NCBI RefSeq assembly: GCF_900103445.1
Contig: NZ_FNHS01000018.1
Span: forward strand, 41,943 to 105,942
Direction: 5' to 3'
DNA: 64,000 bases
Origin: Methylobacterium phyllostachyos
Lineage (GTDB): Bacteria; Pseudomonadota; Alphaproteobacteria; Rhizobiales; Beijerinckiaceae
Shown: one piece after another, positions 34,591-42,680 of the stretch
Numbering within the stretch: the first letter of the stretch is position 1
Layout of the letters: each line of letters begins with the position of its first letter
Position numbers and translations under genes: made by a program
Notes under the pieces: generated by a model
Databases searched by the model: none
What the model saw: only the letters and a program-made list of their open reading frames with translations
Told to the model about the DNA's origin: nothing

Positions 34591-35454
34591 TCAGTTCAAG
34601 GCGGGCAGCGCGGCGGTCGCCGCTTCCACCTCGTTGAAGGTCGGGCGCACGTCGCTCATCAGGGACTTGCGGGCAAACTCGACCGCCATCACCGGCGGCT
34701 GGCCGCCGATATGGGCCAGGAGACCCGCCTTGAGCGACAGGTAGTACTTGGATTCGGCCTCGAAGAGGCTCTTGAGCGACTGCGCCATGGGCCCGAAGAA
34801 GCCGTAGGCGATGAAGACGCCGAAGAAGGTGCCCACGAGCGCGCCGCCGATCAGATGTCCCAGCACCTCCGGCGGCTCCTTGATCGCCCCCATCGTCTTG
34901 ATCACGCCGAGCACGGCGGCCACGATGCCGAGCGCCGGCGTCCCGTCGGCGAGCGACTGCATGGCCGAAACGACGCGCTCCTGCTCCTGGTGGTGCGTCT
35001 CCAGTTCCTCATCCATGAGAGCGTCGATCTCGTGGACGTTGTTGGCGCCCAGCGTCACCATCCGCATGTAGTCGCAGACGAACTCGACCGCGTGATGGTT
35101 CGCCGCGAAGGTCGGGAAGGCGTTGAACAGCGTCGACGCGGCCGGATCTTCAATATGCGGCTCGAGCGCCATCGCGCCTTTCTGCTTCGCAAGCTTGTAC
35201 AGTGAATATTGCATCCCCAGCAATTCCACATAGGATTGCTGGTTATATTTGGGACCTTTTACGAGCGTCCCCAGCATGGAGGGCACGGCCTTGAGCACCG
35301 GTCCGATGTTGCCGATGACGAAGGCACCGATCGCGGCGCCGAGGATGATGACGAACTCGAATGGCTGCCAGAGGACCAACAGGTGGCCACCCATCGCCGC
35401 ATAGCTGCCGAAGACGCAGGCGAAGACGATCAGTGTGCCGATGATCAGCCGCAT
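34591..35454 (-). CDS. motA: flagellar motor stator protein MotA
   Basis: This 287-residue inner-membrane protein has four hydrophobic segments. Landmarks are a large cytoplasmic loop with ALEPHIEDP and DEELETHHQEQERV, and the proline-containing GTPALGIVAAVLGVIKTMG that lies next to the MotB aspartate in the channel. It conducts protons and transmits torque to the rotor. The ATG at 35454 gives the standard start MRLIIGTLIV. It leads the two-gene motA-motB operon; its promoter must be in the about 300 bases upstream. Confidence 0.94.
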   Translation of the reverse strand: MRLIIGTLIVFACVFGSYAAMGGHLLVLWQPFEFVIILGAAIGAFVIGNIGPVLKAVPSMLGTLVKGPKYNQQSYVELLGMQYSLYKLAKQKGAMALEPHIEDPAASTLFNAFPTFAANHHAVEFVCDYMRMVTLGANNVHEIDALMDEELETHHQEQERVVSAMQSLADGTPALGIVAAVLGVIKTMGAIKEPPEVLGHLIGGALVGTFFGVFIAYGFFGPMAQSLKSLFEAESKYYLSLKAGLLAHIGGQPPVMAVEFARKSLMSDVRPTFNEVEAATAALPALN

Positions 35455-35759
35455 GATTTGACATCCTTACGCGGCGGCAGGTCGAGCCCGCGCGAAGTAA
35501 CCAATCATCCGGCAAATCAATGATCTTGGTTAACGCCGAGTTTAGAGCCCTGGCCGGAATGGGGCGGCGCTGTCCGCTTCGCGGCAGCGCCGCTCGGAAA
35601 CGGGCAGGCAGAAAATCACCCGACCCAGCCGCCTTCGGAGGGCCCAAGGTGGCGGTCCTCGCAGGCGTATTCCAAATCGTAATCCGCATTTCGGGCTCTG
35701 CGCCACTCCAACCGCGGCGCAGCGTGCACACCGGCTCGGAATCGCTTCTCGTTCGCGTG
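35455..35759. other. 305-base non-coding stretch upstream of motA
   Basis: No gene or clear promoter motif was recognised. The first part should hold the motA promoter on the minus strand; the second part borders a decayed gene on the plus strand. Confidence 0.4.
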
Positions 35760-36638
35760 ATGACGATGCCCCCGGCATGGCGGCACACGGACCCAAACCG
35801 CGATGACACCGAAAGACATGGGCGGCCAAGCCGCTACGAAACCTCTCAGGCGGAGAGCGAGTACCCGGTCGCGGTGGAGCGGTTCGCGGGCCGCGCGGGC
35901 TCGCTCTTTGCGGACGACATCCACGTGTCGGCCGAGGACGAGGTGGGTGCAGCCGTGACCGCCGCGGCGCCGGTGCCCGCGCCGGGCGTCACCCTCGTGG
36001 TCGATTGGGACGGGTTCGGGCAGGCGCTGACCGCCAGCGGCACTGCCATCTTCGAGAATGTCGCGCTCGATCCCGCACGGATCAAACCCGAGCCGGCCCG
36101 CGTCCCCTACGCCATGGCGTTCTTCCAGCCGGTGCATCCCGCGACGCTCGTCGGCATCGGCCGGGCCGCGGCCGAGGACGTGGCACGGTTCGTGGCCGAG
36201 CGCACCCGGGGCTACAGCCACGGCAATGCCGGGCGCACCGCGGAGGATCCGCAGATCCAGGCGGTGGTGGGCCGCGTGCGGGGCAACGCCCACGCGGCCG
36301 GCGCCGTGGTTCTGAAGGCCGCCGAATCCCTGCGGCGGGCCTACGATCCGCATCAGGCCGGGGACGGCACGGCGGCGGATCGCACGACGACACTCGCCGA
36401 TATCGAGGTCAACCAAGCGATGAGCGTTGTGACCGATCTCGTGCTGGAGGCGACGACGAAGCTGTTCGACGCGCTCGGCGCCTCGGCGGTGAAGGTGGGC
36501 CTCGGTCCCGACTGTTACTGGCGCAACGCACGAACCATCGCGTCCCACAACCCGCGGATCTACCGGGACCGGATCGTCGGAGCCTTCGCCATCACGGGAG
36601 CGCCGCCGCCGCGACACTACCGCGTCGGCACGGCGTGA
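35760..36638 (+). pseudogene. truncated acyl-CoA-dehydrogenase-like monooxygenase (SfnB/DszC type), C-terminal remnant
   Basis: From about 35990 the frame encodes a clear C-terminal half of the DszC/SfnB branch of the acyl-CoA dehydrogenase fold: DGFGQALTASGTAIF, FFQPVHPATLVGIGRAAAE, VVGRVRGNAHAAGA, LVLEATTKLFDALGAS and DCYWRNARTIASHNPRIY. Intact members are about 400 residues and have an N-terminal helical domain and most of the beta domain before this point. Here those are missing. The preceding 70 codons do not look related and there is no good start, so the gene seems 5'-truncated. Intact relatives are FMNH2-dependent enzymes that desulfurise sulfones or sulfonates. Confidence 0.6.
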
Positions 36639-37264
36639 GGCGATCATGGCGCTCCGCCGCGGCCACATGCGCCTGAGCACCTCCCCGTACCCCGGCGGGC
36701 AACACGTCGCCGTCTAGCAGCACCCGTCCGCGCCGGCCGATGCCGGCAGATCGCCCGGCCACCGGTCGACGCCAGGCGGGGGTTGAGGTCGGGGGATCAG
36801 CCGGCATCGCCACGCCCCACGGGCGCGCGACGGCGATCGGGCACGAGGCCGTTGGACCTCTTCGATGTGGCTGCACTCCCTGGCGGGGCCGGCGTTCTCC
36901 GTGCCGTCCGGATGCCGGGTCGATCCTGCTTCGCTCGCGATGCGAAGCGAGCTGGCCCGAAGACCATCGCGGTCAAAACGGGCCTGACCTCAATCGAGAT
37001 CTCCGGCAAAGTCCGGCATTCCTGAACGACCTGAACGATGCCTCTACATCGTCGACGCTCCGTAAGGTCGCGCGATCCGATCGTCATTCGTAAATCACAA
37101 TGTCATTTTTATTGTAATACTGCTGTCATCCTAGAAGCCATCAACACATATTGACTGATATTTTTCTCAGCTCCCGCATTCTGTACCGCTGACATTCACA
37201 ACCCGACAAGGCGGTAACGCTGGCTTCACGCGCCTCCCGCCTCTGAACGCAGGAGGCGCAGAGG
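36639..37264. other. 626-base stretch with no recognisable gene
   Basis: Nothing coding is convincing here. The last part (about 37090-37165) is clearly more AT-rich than the rest of the window, with ATTTTTATTG-like runs, typical of a promoter or junction region. It ends at a sigma-54-like promoter. Confidence 0.5.
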
Positions 37265-37281
37265 CTGGCATACGGTTTGCA
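37265..37281 (+). promoter_or_regulatory. sigma-54-type promoter upstream of the DeoR-eut operon
   Basis: CTGGCATACGGTTTGCA has a TGGCA -24 core, a perfect TTGCA -12 box and exact GG-N10-GC spacing. The start would be near 37293, 38 bases before an ATG (37331) that has a GGAGG seven bases ahead of it. Confidence 0.5.
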
Positions 37282-37330
37282 ATGTTGGTTTCGACCGATG
37301 TGTGGACTTGTCGCGAGCGGAGGATGGGGG

Positions 37331-37690
37331 ATGGCTCGCAGACGCGTCTTGCAGAGTCCCGGAGCGTTGGCCGCCTGGGACCAGATCAACCCGGCTGGCC
37401 TCATGCCGCCGGCCTTCGTCCAGGCCGGCAAGCCGATGGTCGTCCTGTCGGCCGAGAACATCACGGAACACTGGGACGCCACCACGCATACGACGCTCTC
37501 GCAGAAGAACATCGACGGGTTCGGGATGGGATTCCACACCCGCGCGTCGAGGCGCCGCGATGATCCCGACACGGTGATCTACGGGCTGGCGACCGGCATC
37601 AAACTCCTCGATCCACATCGCCTGCAGATCAATCTGCGTGACAGGCTGACCTCTCACGACGGGACGCAGGCCAAGGCGGGCGCTGCCCGC
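37331..37690 (+). other. coding-like segment in frame with and upstream of the DeoR gene, unidentified
   Basis: An ATG at 37331 with a good GGAGG follows the predicted promoter. The frame then has about 110 codons with strong third-position G/C and protein-like composition (for example PPAFVQAGKPMVVLSAENIT). The next about 75 codons become arginine/proline-rich and look non-coding. No stop intervenes before the DeoR gene at 37925. I do not recognise the segment. It may be the 5' remnant of a deleted gene or a leader protein. Confidence 0.3.
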
Positions 37691-37924
37691 GCCTCTTCGC
37701 GCCCTGCCCAGGGCAGAGCCCCCCCTTCTCGTCACGCGCGGCGCGGACGATTTCGCCGCCTGCCACCACGTGCCGCCCCCGGCGCCAAGATGGCCCCGGA
37801 TGGCTGCCGCGGGGTCAACAGGATGAGTTCGCAGGGAGAATTGCGGCGTCCCGTAGGGCATGCCACGCCCGTCCCGGGGCGCGTCCCGGATCGAGGGACG
37901 CGCAACCCGCGGAGAGGGACGCCG

Positions 37925-38683
37925 ATGAGCATCACCGAGCAGCGCCTGCAACTGATCCTGGCAGAGTTGCAGCGGGATGGACGCGTCTCGGTCAACGACC
38001 TGTCGGGCCGCCTCGGCATCAGCACCGAGACGGTGCGGCGCGACCTGCGGGATCTCGAAATGCGCGGGCACGCCCGGCGGGTCTATGGCGGCGCGGTGAT
38101 CGAGCAGAAGAAGGGGGATCAGCCCTTCGAGGCGCGGGCGCGGATCGGCATGCGCGAGAAGACGCGGATCGCCGCAACCGCCCTCCCCCTCGTGGAGGAC
38201 GGGATGACCGTCTTCATCGATACCGGCACCACCACCCTCGCCTTCGCGCGGCAGCTCCTCGGCCGGCGGATCACGATCCACACCAACTCCATTGGCATCG
38301 CGGCGCTGTTCGCCGACGATCCGCAATCGCAGGTGACGGTGCTCGGCGGCGAGATGAAGCCGCATTACCGGGGCTTGTTCGGCCACCGGACCGTCGCGGC
38401 GCTGCGGGAGCACGTCTACGACCTGGCCGTGATGGGCATCGTCACCGTGCACCGCGAGCACGGCTTCATGGATCTCGGCCAGGAGGAAGCGGTGCTGCGC
38501 CGCGCCGCCGTGGAGCAGACCCGCCGCTCGGTGATCCTGGCCGACAGCGCGAAGTTCGGGCGCCTCGGCACGATCCGCACCCTCGGCCTCGGCGATGTCG
38601 ACGTCCTCGTCACCAACGCCGCCCTGCCGAGCGACTTCGCCGAAGCTTTCCGACGCCTCAACGTGGATGTCATTCATGCCTGA
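37925..38683 (+). CDS. DeoR/GlpR-family transcriptional regulator
   Basis: This 252-residue regulator has a DeoR-type winged helix (residues about 1-58: QRLQLILAELQRDGRVSVND, ISTETVRRDLRDLE). It also has the DeoRC effector domain with DTGTTTLAFARQL for binding a phosphorylated metabolite, and DSAKFGRLG near residue 205. Members respond to sugar or polyol phosphates or similar. The start at ATG 37925 matches the family N-terminus although the frame is open further upstream. Its 3' end overlaps the next gene by eight bases, so it is the first gene of the eut-type operon and probably autoregulates it. Two downstream kinases could make its phosphorylated effector. Confidence 0.88.
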   Translation: MSITEQRLQLILAELQRDGRVSVNDLSGRLGISTETVRRDLRDLEMRGHARRVYGGAVIEQKKGDQPFEARARIGMREKTRIAATALPLVEDGMTVFIDTGTTTLAFARQLLGRRITIHTNSIGIAALFADDPQSQVTVLGGEMKPHYRGLFGHRTVAALREHVYDLAVMGIVTVHREHGFMDLGQEEAVLRRAAVEQTRRSVILADSAKFGRLGTIRTLGLGDVDVLVTNAALPSDFAEAFRRLNVDVIHA

Positions 38684-39959
38684 AACACCGCCCGCGCGGA
38701 TCGACGCCGCACGCCTCCAGGCGATGATGGAGGCCGTGTCGGCCTTCGGCGGCGGCCTGGACGGATCGATGACGCGCCTCGCCCTCTCGGCGGAGGACGG
38801 CGCCGCCCGCGACTGGCTGGCCGCGTGGTTCACCGGGAACGGCTTCGTGCCGCTGGTCGACCGCATCGGCAACCAGTTCGGCCGCCTGGACCTCGCGGGC
38901 AACAACGCCCCCGTGGTGATGGTCGGCTCCCATCTCGACAGCCAGCCCAATGGCGGCTGCTTCGACGGCGCACTGGGCGTCATCGCCGCCTGCGAGGCGA
39001 TCCGTGCCGTGCGCGAGGCGCTCGCCGCCCGCGGCCAGCAGGCCGCCTGCAACTTCATCGTCGCCAACTGGACCAACGAGGAGGGAGCCCGGTTCCAGCC
39101 GAGCCTGCTCGGCAGCAGCGTCTTCACCGGCGCGGCCGAACTGCCCTGGGCCCTCGAGCGGCTGGACGGGAACGGGATCTCGGTCGGGCAGGCGCTCGAC
39201 GCGATCGGCTACGCGGGCACCGACACCCTGCGCGTCCCGGATGCCTTCATCGAGCTGCACATCGAGGGCGGCCCGATCCTGGAACAGGAGGGCCTGCGCG
39301 TCGGTGCCTTCACCCGGTACTGGGGGGCCACCAAGTACCGCCTCGCCTTCCTCGGGCGGCAGGCCCATACCGGCCCGACGCCGATGGCCGAGCGCCGCGA
39401 CGCCCTGCTCGCCGCCGCCTACCTGATCGCCGACCTCAAAGACATGGCGGGCGATTACGGCCTCGACCTGCACACCTCGGTCGGGCGGCTCGAAGTCTTT
39501 CCGAACTCGCCCAACACCGTCCCGAGCGAGGCGGTCCTGTTCATCGAGCTGCGCTCCGGCTCGCCGGGGATCCTCGAAGAGGCCGAGGCCAAGCTCAAGG
39601 CCTGCATCGCGGCGGCGGGTGAGCGGGCGGGTGTCGCAGCGGAGGTGCGCGCGATCGACCTGCGCCCGGCCGGCGCCATGCATCCCGGCCTCGTCCGCCT
39701 CGCAGGGCGCGCCGGGGCCGGCCGCGGGGTCCGGCCCCGCCATCTCGACACGATCGGCGGCCACGACGCGATCAGCCTCGCGGCGGTCTGCCCGTCGATC
39801 GTGCTGGCCGTGCCCTGTCGGAACGGGGTGATGCACCACCCGACCGAATTCGCCTCCCCCGAGGACCAGGCCTTCGGCACGCAGGTCCTGGCCGACATGC
39901 TGATGGCCCTCGCCACGGAGGGGCTCGCGGCCCTCGATGACCGGGGAGACGGGCGATGA
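38676..39959 (+). CDS. M20-family Zn-dependent amidohydrolase (N-carbamoyl-amino-acid hydrolase/allantoate type)
   Basis: This is a 427-residue member of the same family as the protein at 16117, with a complete di-metal signature: GSHLDSQPNGGCFDGALGV near residues 88-106, WTNEEGARFQPSLLG, ELHIEGGPILEQEG and a late TIGGHDAISL. The dimer-domain motif is the standard QAHTGPTPMAERRDA. Such enzymes release a carbamoyl or ureido group from an amino acid or amine-like compound. Here it is coupled to eutBC rather than to a hydantoinase. It overlaps the regulator by eight bases and the next gene by four. Confidence 0.88.
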   Translation: MPETPPARIDAARLQAMMEAVSAFGGGLDGSMTRLALSAEDGAARDWLAAWFTGNGFVPLVDRIGNQFGRLDLAGNNAPVVMVGSHLDSQPNGGCFDGALGVIAACEAIRAVREALAARGQQAACNFIVANWTNEEGARFQPSLLGSSVFTGAAELPWALERLDGNGISVGQALDAIGYAGTDTLRVPDAFIELHIEGGPILEQEGLRVGAFTRYWGATKYRLAFLGRQAHTGPTPMAERRDALLAAAYLIADLKDMAGDYGLDLHTSVGRLEVFPNSPNTVPSEAVLFIELRSGSPGILEEAEAKLKACIAAAGERAGVAAEVRAIDLRPAGAMHPGLVRLAGRAGAGRGVRPRHLDTIGGHDAISLAAVCPSIVLAVPCRNGVMHHPTEFASPEDQAFGTQVLADMLMALATEGLAALDDRGDGR

Positions 39960-40918
39960 AGGCGATCGGCGCCCCCGAATCGGACGACGAGCGGCTCGCC
40001 GAGGCGGCGCTGGCCACCGTCTTCGCGGGCCAACAGGTCCGCTACGGCGTGGCCTGCCCCGGCGCAGCCTCCCCCTCCTATCACGGCGTCGAATCTGCGA
40101 CCTACCACGTGTCGGATTCACCCGAGGTCGAGCCGGCCTACCTCCTCAAGGTCTCGGAGCCGGCCGCCGCCGCGCTGCTGGATCCCGCCGCCGCGTTCCG
40201 GGTGGCGGACCGGCTCGCCGGCCTCGGCCTCGCCCCCGAGCCGCTGCACCTGATGTCGGACCAGGGGGCGATCCTGTTCCGCCACCTCGGGCCCGAATGG
40301 CGCCCCGCCACCCTCGACATCCTGCGCCAGCCCGACCGCATGGGCGCGGTGATCGGGGCCTTCGGCCGCATCGCGGAGGGCGCGCCGTTCGGGAGCCCAT
40401 GGAGCGTGTTCGACGGCATCCGGCAGATGCGGGATCGTCTCGGCGAGGACGCCGGCACGCTGCCCCCGGATGCGTGGTTCCTGTTCGACTGGGGCGAGGC
40501 CATCGCGGCGGCCCTGGACGCGGCGGGTACCGACCGGCGCCCCGTCCACGGCGATCCGCACGCCTCCAACCTCCTGTTCGGGCCGGACGGAGCCCTCAGG
40601 CTCGTCGATTTCGACATGGGCTGCGACACCGACCCCCATTACCAGCTCGGCGCCTTCCTCAACGAGGCCTGCCAGTTCGAGAGCGAGATGCGCCTCGGCA
40701 TCGAAATTGCCGAGGGGACCTGCCGGACGGAGACGTTCAACCGCTGCCGGGCCTACGGGGCGGCCGACGACCTGTACTGGGGCCTGCGGGCGCTGGTGAT
40801 GGACCAGATCTCCCCGCGCCGGAACCTGGAGTTCCGGAAATACGCGAGCTGGCGCCTCCTGCGCTGCCGGATGCGGGTCACCCGGCCGGATTTCGAGGAA
40901 ACCCTGAGGACGCTGTGA
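39956..40918 (+). CDS. phosphotransferase (APH/choline-kinase fold) protein 1
   Basis: The 320-residue protein has the kinase C-lobe of aminoglycoside/choline/ethanolamine phosphotransferases: HGDPHASNLLF with catalytic D200, and LVDFDMG with the metal-binding D218. The N-lobe includes PAYLLKVSEP, whose lysine would bind ATP phosphates. Such enzymes phosphorylate small alcohols or amines. Location before a second kinase, a phosphatase and ethanolamine ammonia-lyase points to an amino-alcohol substrate (inference). The ATG overlaps the M20 stop by four bases. It is only distantly similar to its neighbour kinase and not a recent duplicate. Confidence 0.85.
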   Translation: MKAIGAPESDDERLAEAALATVFAGQQVRYGVACPGAASPSYHGVESATYHVSDSPEVEPAYLLKVSEPAAAALLDPAAAFRVADRLAGLGLAPEPLHLMSDQGAILFRHLGPEWRPATLDILRQPDRMGAVIGAFGRIAEGAPFGSPWSVFDGIRQMRDRLGEDAGTLPPDAWFLFDWGEAIAAALDAAGTDRRPVHGDPHASNLLFGPDGALRLVDFDMGCDTDPHYQLGAFLNEACQFESEMRLGIEIAEGTCRTETFNRCRAYGAADDLYWGLRALVMDQISPRRNLEFRKYASWRLLRCRMRVTRPDFEETLRTL

Positions 40919-40928
40919 GGAGCGCGGC

Positions 40929-41864
40929 ATGATTTCCCTCGGCGCTGCCACCACCGAGGCCGAACGGGCCTTCGAGGCCACCCTCCGCCGGGTCGCCCCC
41001 TGGCAGGGGCGCGGAATGCGCTACCGTCCGGTGCTCGGCGGCATCAGCAACGTGAACTGGCGCGTCGAGGTCGAGGGCGAGGCGTGCGCCTACTTCGTGA
41101 AGATGCCGGGCCGGGGGACCGAGATGTTCATCGACCGGGCCGCCGCCCGCGCCGCCAGCCGGCAGGCGGAGGCGATCGGGCTCGGACCCCGCACCTTCGA
41201 CTACCTCGATTCCGACGATGTCGAGATCGCCGAATTCGTCGATGGGCGTCGCCCGTCCACCAATCGCGACTTCGCCGCGGCGGCCGTCCGCGCCGAGGCC
41301 ATCGGCCTCTACCGCCGCTTCCACGCGGCGCCGCTCCTGCCGCTTACCAAGACCGTGTTCGACATGATCGACGAGCACGACCGGCAGGTGGCCGAACTCG
41401 GCGCGGCGGTCCCGCCGGATCACGCGTGGCTGGCCCGCCAGACCCGCCTCGCCCGGTCGGCGCTGGAGGCGTCCGGCCTCGACCTCGTGCCCTGCTTCAA
41501 CGATCCGATGCCGGGCAACTTCCTGCTCGGCGCGGACGGCTCGATCCTCCTGATCGACTTCGAGTACGCCTCGAACAACGACCGGATCTACGACCTCGCG
41601 ATCTGGAGCGGCGAGATGTTCTTCTCCGAAGCGATCGATCGCACGTTGATCGAGATGTATTTTGGTCAGTACAGCGATGCGCTGTTCGCCCGGCTCATGG
41701 TCCACAAGGCGCTGGCCGACGTGAAATGGTCGACCTGGGCCATGGTGCAGAACCGGATCTCAAGCCTCGACTTCGATTTCTACAAATACGGCATCTGGAA
41801 ACACATGCGCGCCCGCTCGATCATGAACGACACCCGCTGGCCCGCCTTCCTGCGGGCGCTGTGA
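40929..41864 (+). CDS. phosphotransferase (choline/ethanolamine-kinase-like) protein 2
   Basis: This 311-residue protein is closer to LicA/choline kinase: RPVLGGISNVNWRVE near residue 35 (the Gly-rich ATP loop), YFVKMPGRGTEMFIDR, catalytic D192 in CFNDPMPGNFLL, and D210 in LIDFEYA. The N-D-x-x-x-x-N form of the catalytic loop is characteristic of choline and ethanolamine kinases. It begins ten bases after kinase 1 and ends two bases before the phosphatase gene. It likely makes a phospho-amino-alcohol; whether this is the substrate route or the regulator's effector is unknown. Confidence 0.87.
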   Translation: MISLGAATTEAERAFEATLRRVAPWQGRGMRYRPVLGGISNVNWRVEVEGEACAYFVKMPGRGTEMFIDRAAARAASRQAEAIGLGPRTFDYLDSDDVEIAEFVDGRRPSTNRDFAAAAVRAEAIGLYRRFHAAPLLPLTKTVFDMIDEHDRQVAELGAAVPPDHAWLARQTRLARSALEASGLDLVPCFNDPMPGNFLLGADGSILLIDFEYASNNDRIYDLAIWSGEMFFSEAIDRTLIEMYFGQYSDALFARLMVHKALADVKWSTWAMVQNRISSLDFDFYKYGIWKHMRARSIMNDTRWPAFLRAL

Positions 41865-41866
41865 GC

Positions 41867-42652
41867 ATGGCCGCCCATCCCGCGCCCGCCGAGCTGCTGG
41901 CCTTCGCGGAGGACCTCGCCGATTCGGCGCGGCCCGTGGCGATGCGCTACTTCCGCACCGCCCTCGATGTCGTCGCGAAGGCGGATGCGAGCCCGGTCAC
42001 CCAGGCCGACCGGGCCATCGAAGCCCTCCTCCGGGTGCGGATCGAGGCGCGCTTCCCGGACCACGGCATCTTCGGCGAGGAGATGGGCGTGAAGCCCGGC
42101 GACGGGCCGGTCTGGGTCATCGACCCCATCGACGGCACCAAGAGCTTCGTGACGGGCCTGCCGCTGTTCGGCACCCTGATCGCCCTCGTCGACGCGGGGC
42201 GGCCCATCCTCGGCGTGATCGACATGCCGGCGCTGGGCGAGCGCTGGACCGGCCAACCGGGACAGGCCCTGTTCGGCGGCGCGCCGGCCCGGACCAGCGG
42301 CTGCCGCACGCTCCGTGAGGCGCGGTTCTTCACGACCACACCCGAGGGTTTCCTGGGCGCGGACGCGGCGCGCTACCGCCGCCTCGTGAGCCAAGTGGGC
42401 ATCCGCCGCTTCTGTGGGGATTGTTACGCCTACGGCCTGCTGGCCTCCGGCCATTGCGATCTCGTCGCCGAGGCCGGGCTCCAGCCCTACGATTACCTCG
42501 CCCTCGTCCCGGTGATCGAAGCCGCGGGCGGCGTCATCACCGATTGGGACGGGGCCGCGCTGACGCTCGGCTCGGATGGCCGCGTGCTCGCCGCCGCGAC
42601 GCCCGATCTGCACGGCGCGGCCCTGGCGATCCTGCGGGATCGGGACATCTGA
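41867..42652 (+). CDS. inositol-monophosphatase/HisN-family phosphatase
   Basis: This 261-residue phosphatase has the full metal site of the family: E71 in FGEEMG, D86 and D89 in VIDPIDGTKSF, and a late aspartate in YDYLALVPVIEAAGG. The spacing and wording are close to HisN-type histidinol-phosphatases, but no histidine-biosynthesis gene is near. In this operon it could reverse or complete reactions of the two kinases on an amino-alcohol phosphate, histidinol being itself an amino alcohol. ATG 41867 is used; an in-frame GTG two codons upstream is an alternative. Confidence 0.87.
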   Translation: MAAHPAPAELLAFAEDLADSARPVAMRYFRTALDVVAKADASPVTQADRAIEALLRVRIEARFPDHGIFGEEMGVKPGDGPVWVIDPIDGTKSFVTGLPLFGTLIALVDAGRPILGVIDMPALGERWTGQPGQALFGGAPARTSGCRTLREARFFTTTPEGFLGADAARYRRLVSQVGIRRFCGDCYAYGLLASGHCDLVAEAGLQPYDYLALVPVIEAAGGVITDWDGAALTLGSDGRVLAAATPDLHGAALAILRDRDI

Positions 42653-42680
42653 TCCGGACCAGCCGCGCGGAGGCTTCGCC

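Noticed and set aside
35520..35759. Start of an intact acyl-CoA dehydrogenase gene
   Set aside because: The frame is open here, but the encoded residues show no N-terminal domain features of the family.
41867..42652. True histidine-biosynthesis hisN gene
   Set aside because: Sequence is HisN-like, but it is embedded in the eut operon with no other his gene; the broader family name is safer.
42653..42680. Possible cobalamin riboswitch before eutB
   Set aside because: Only 28 bases separate eutB from the phosphatase gene, and I found no B12-box-like element upstream of the DeoR gene either.
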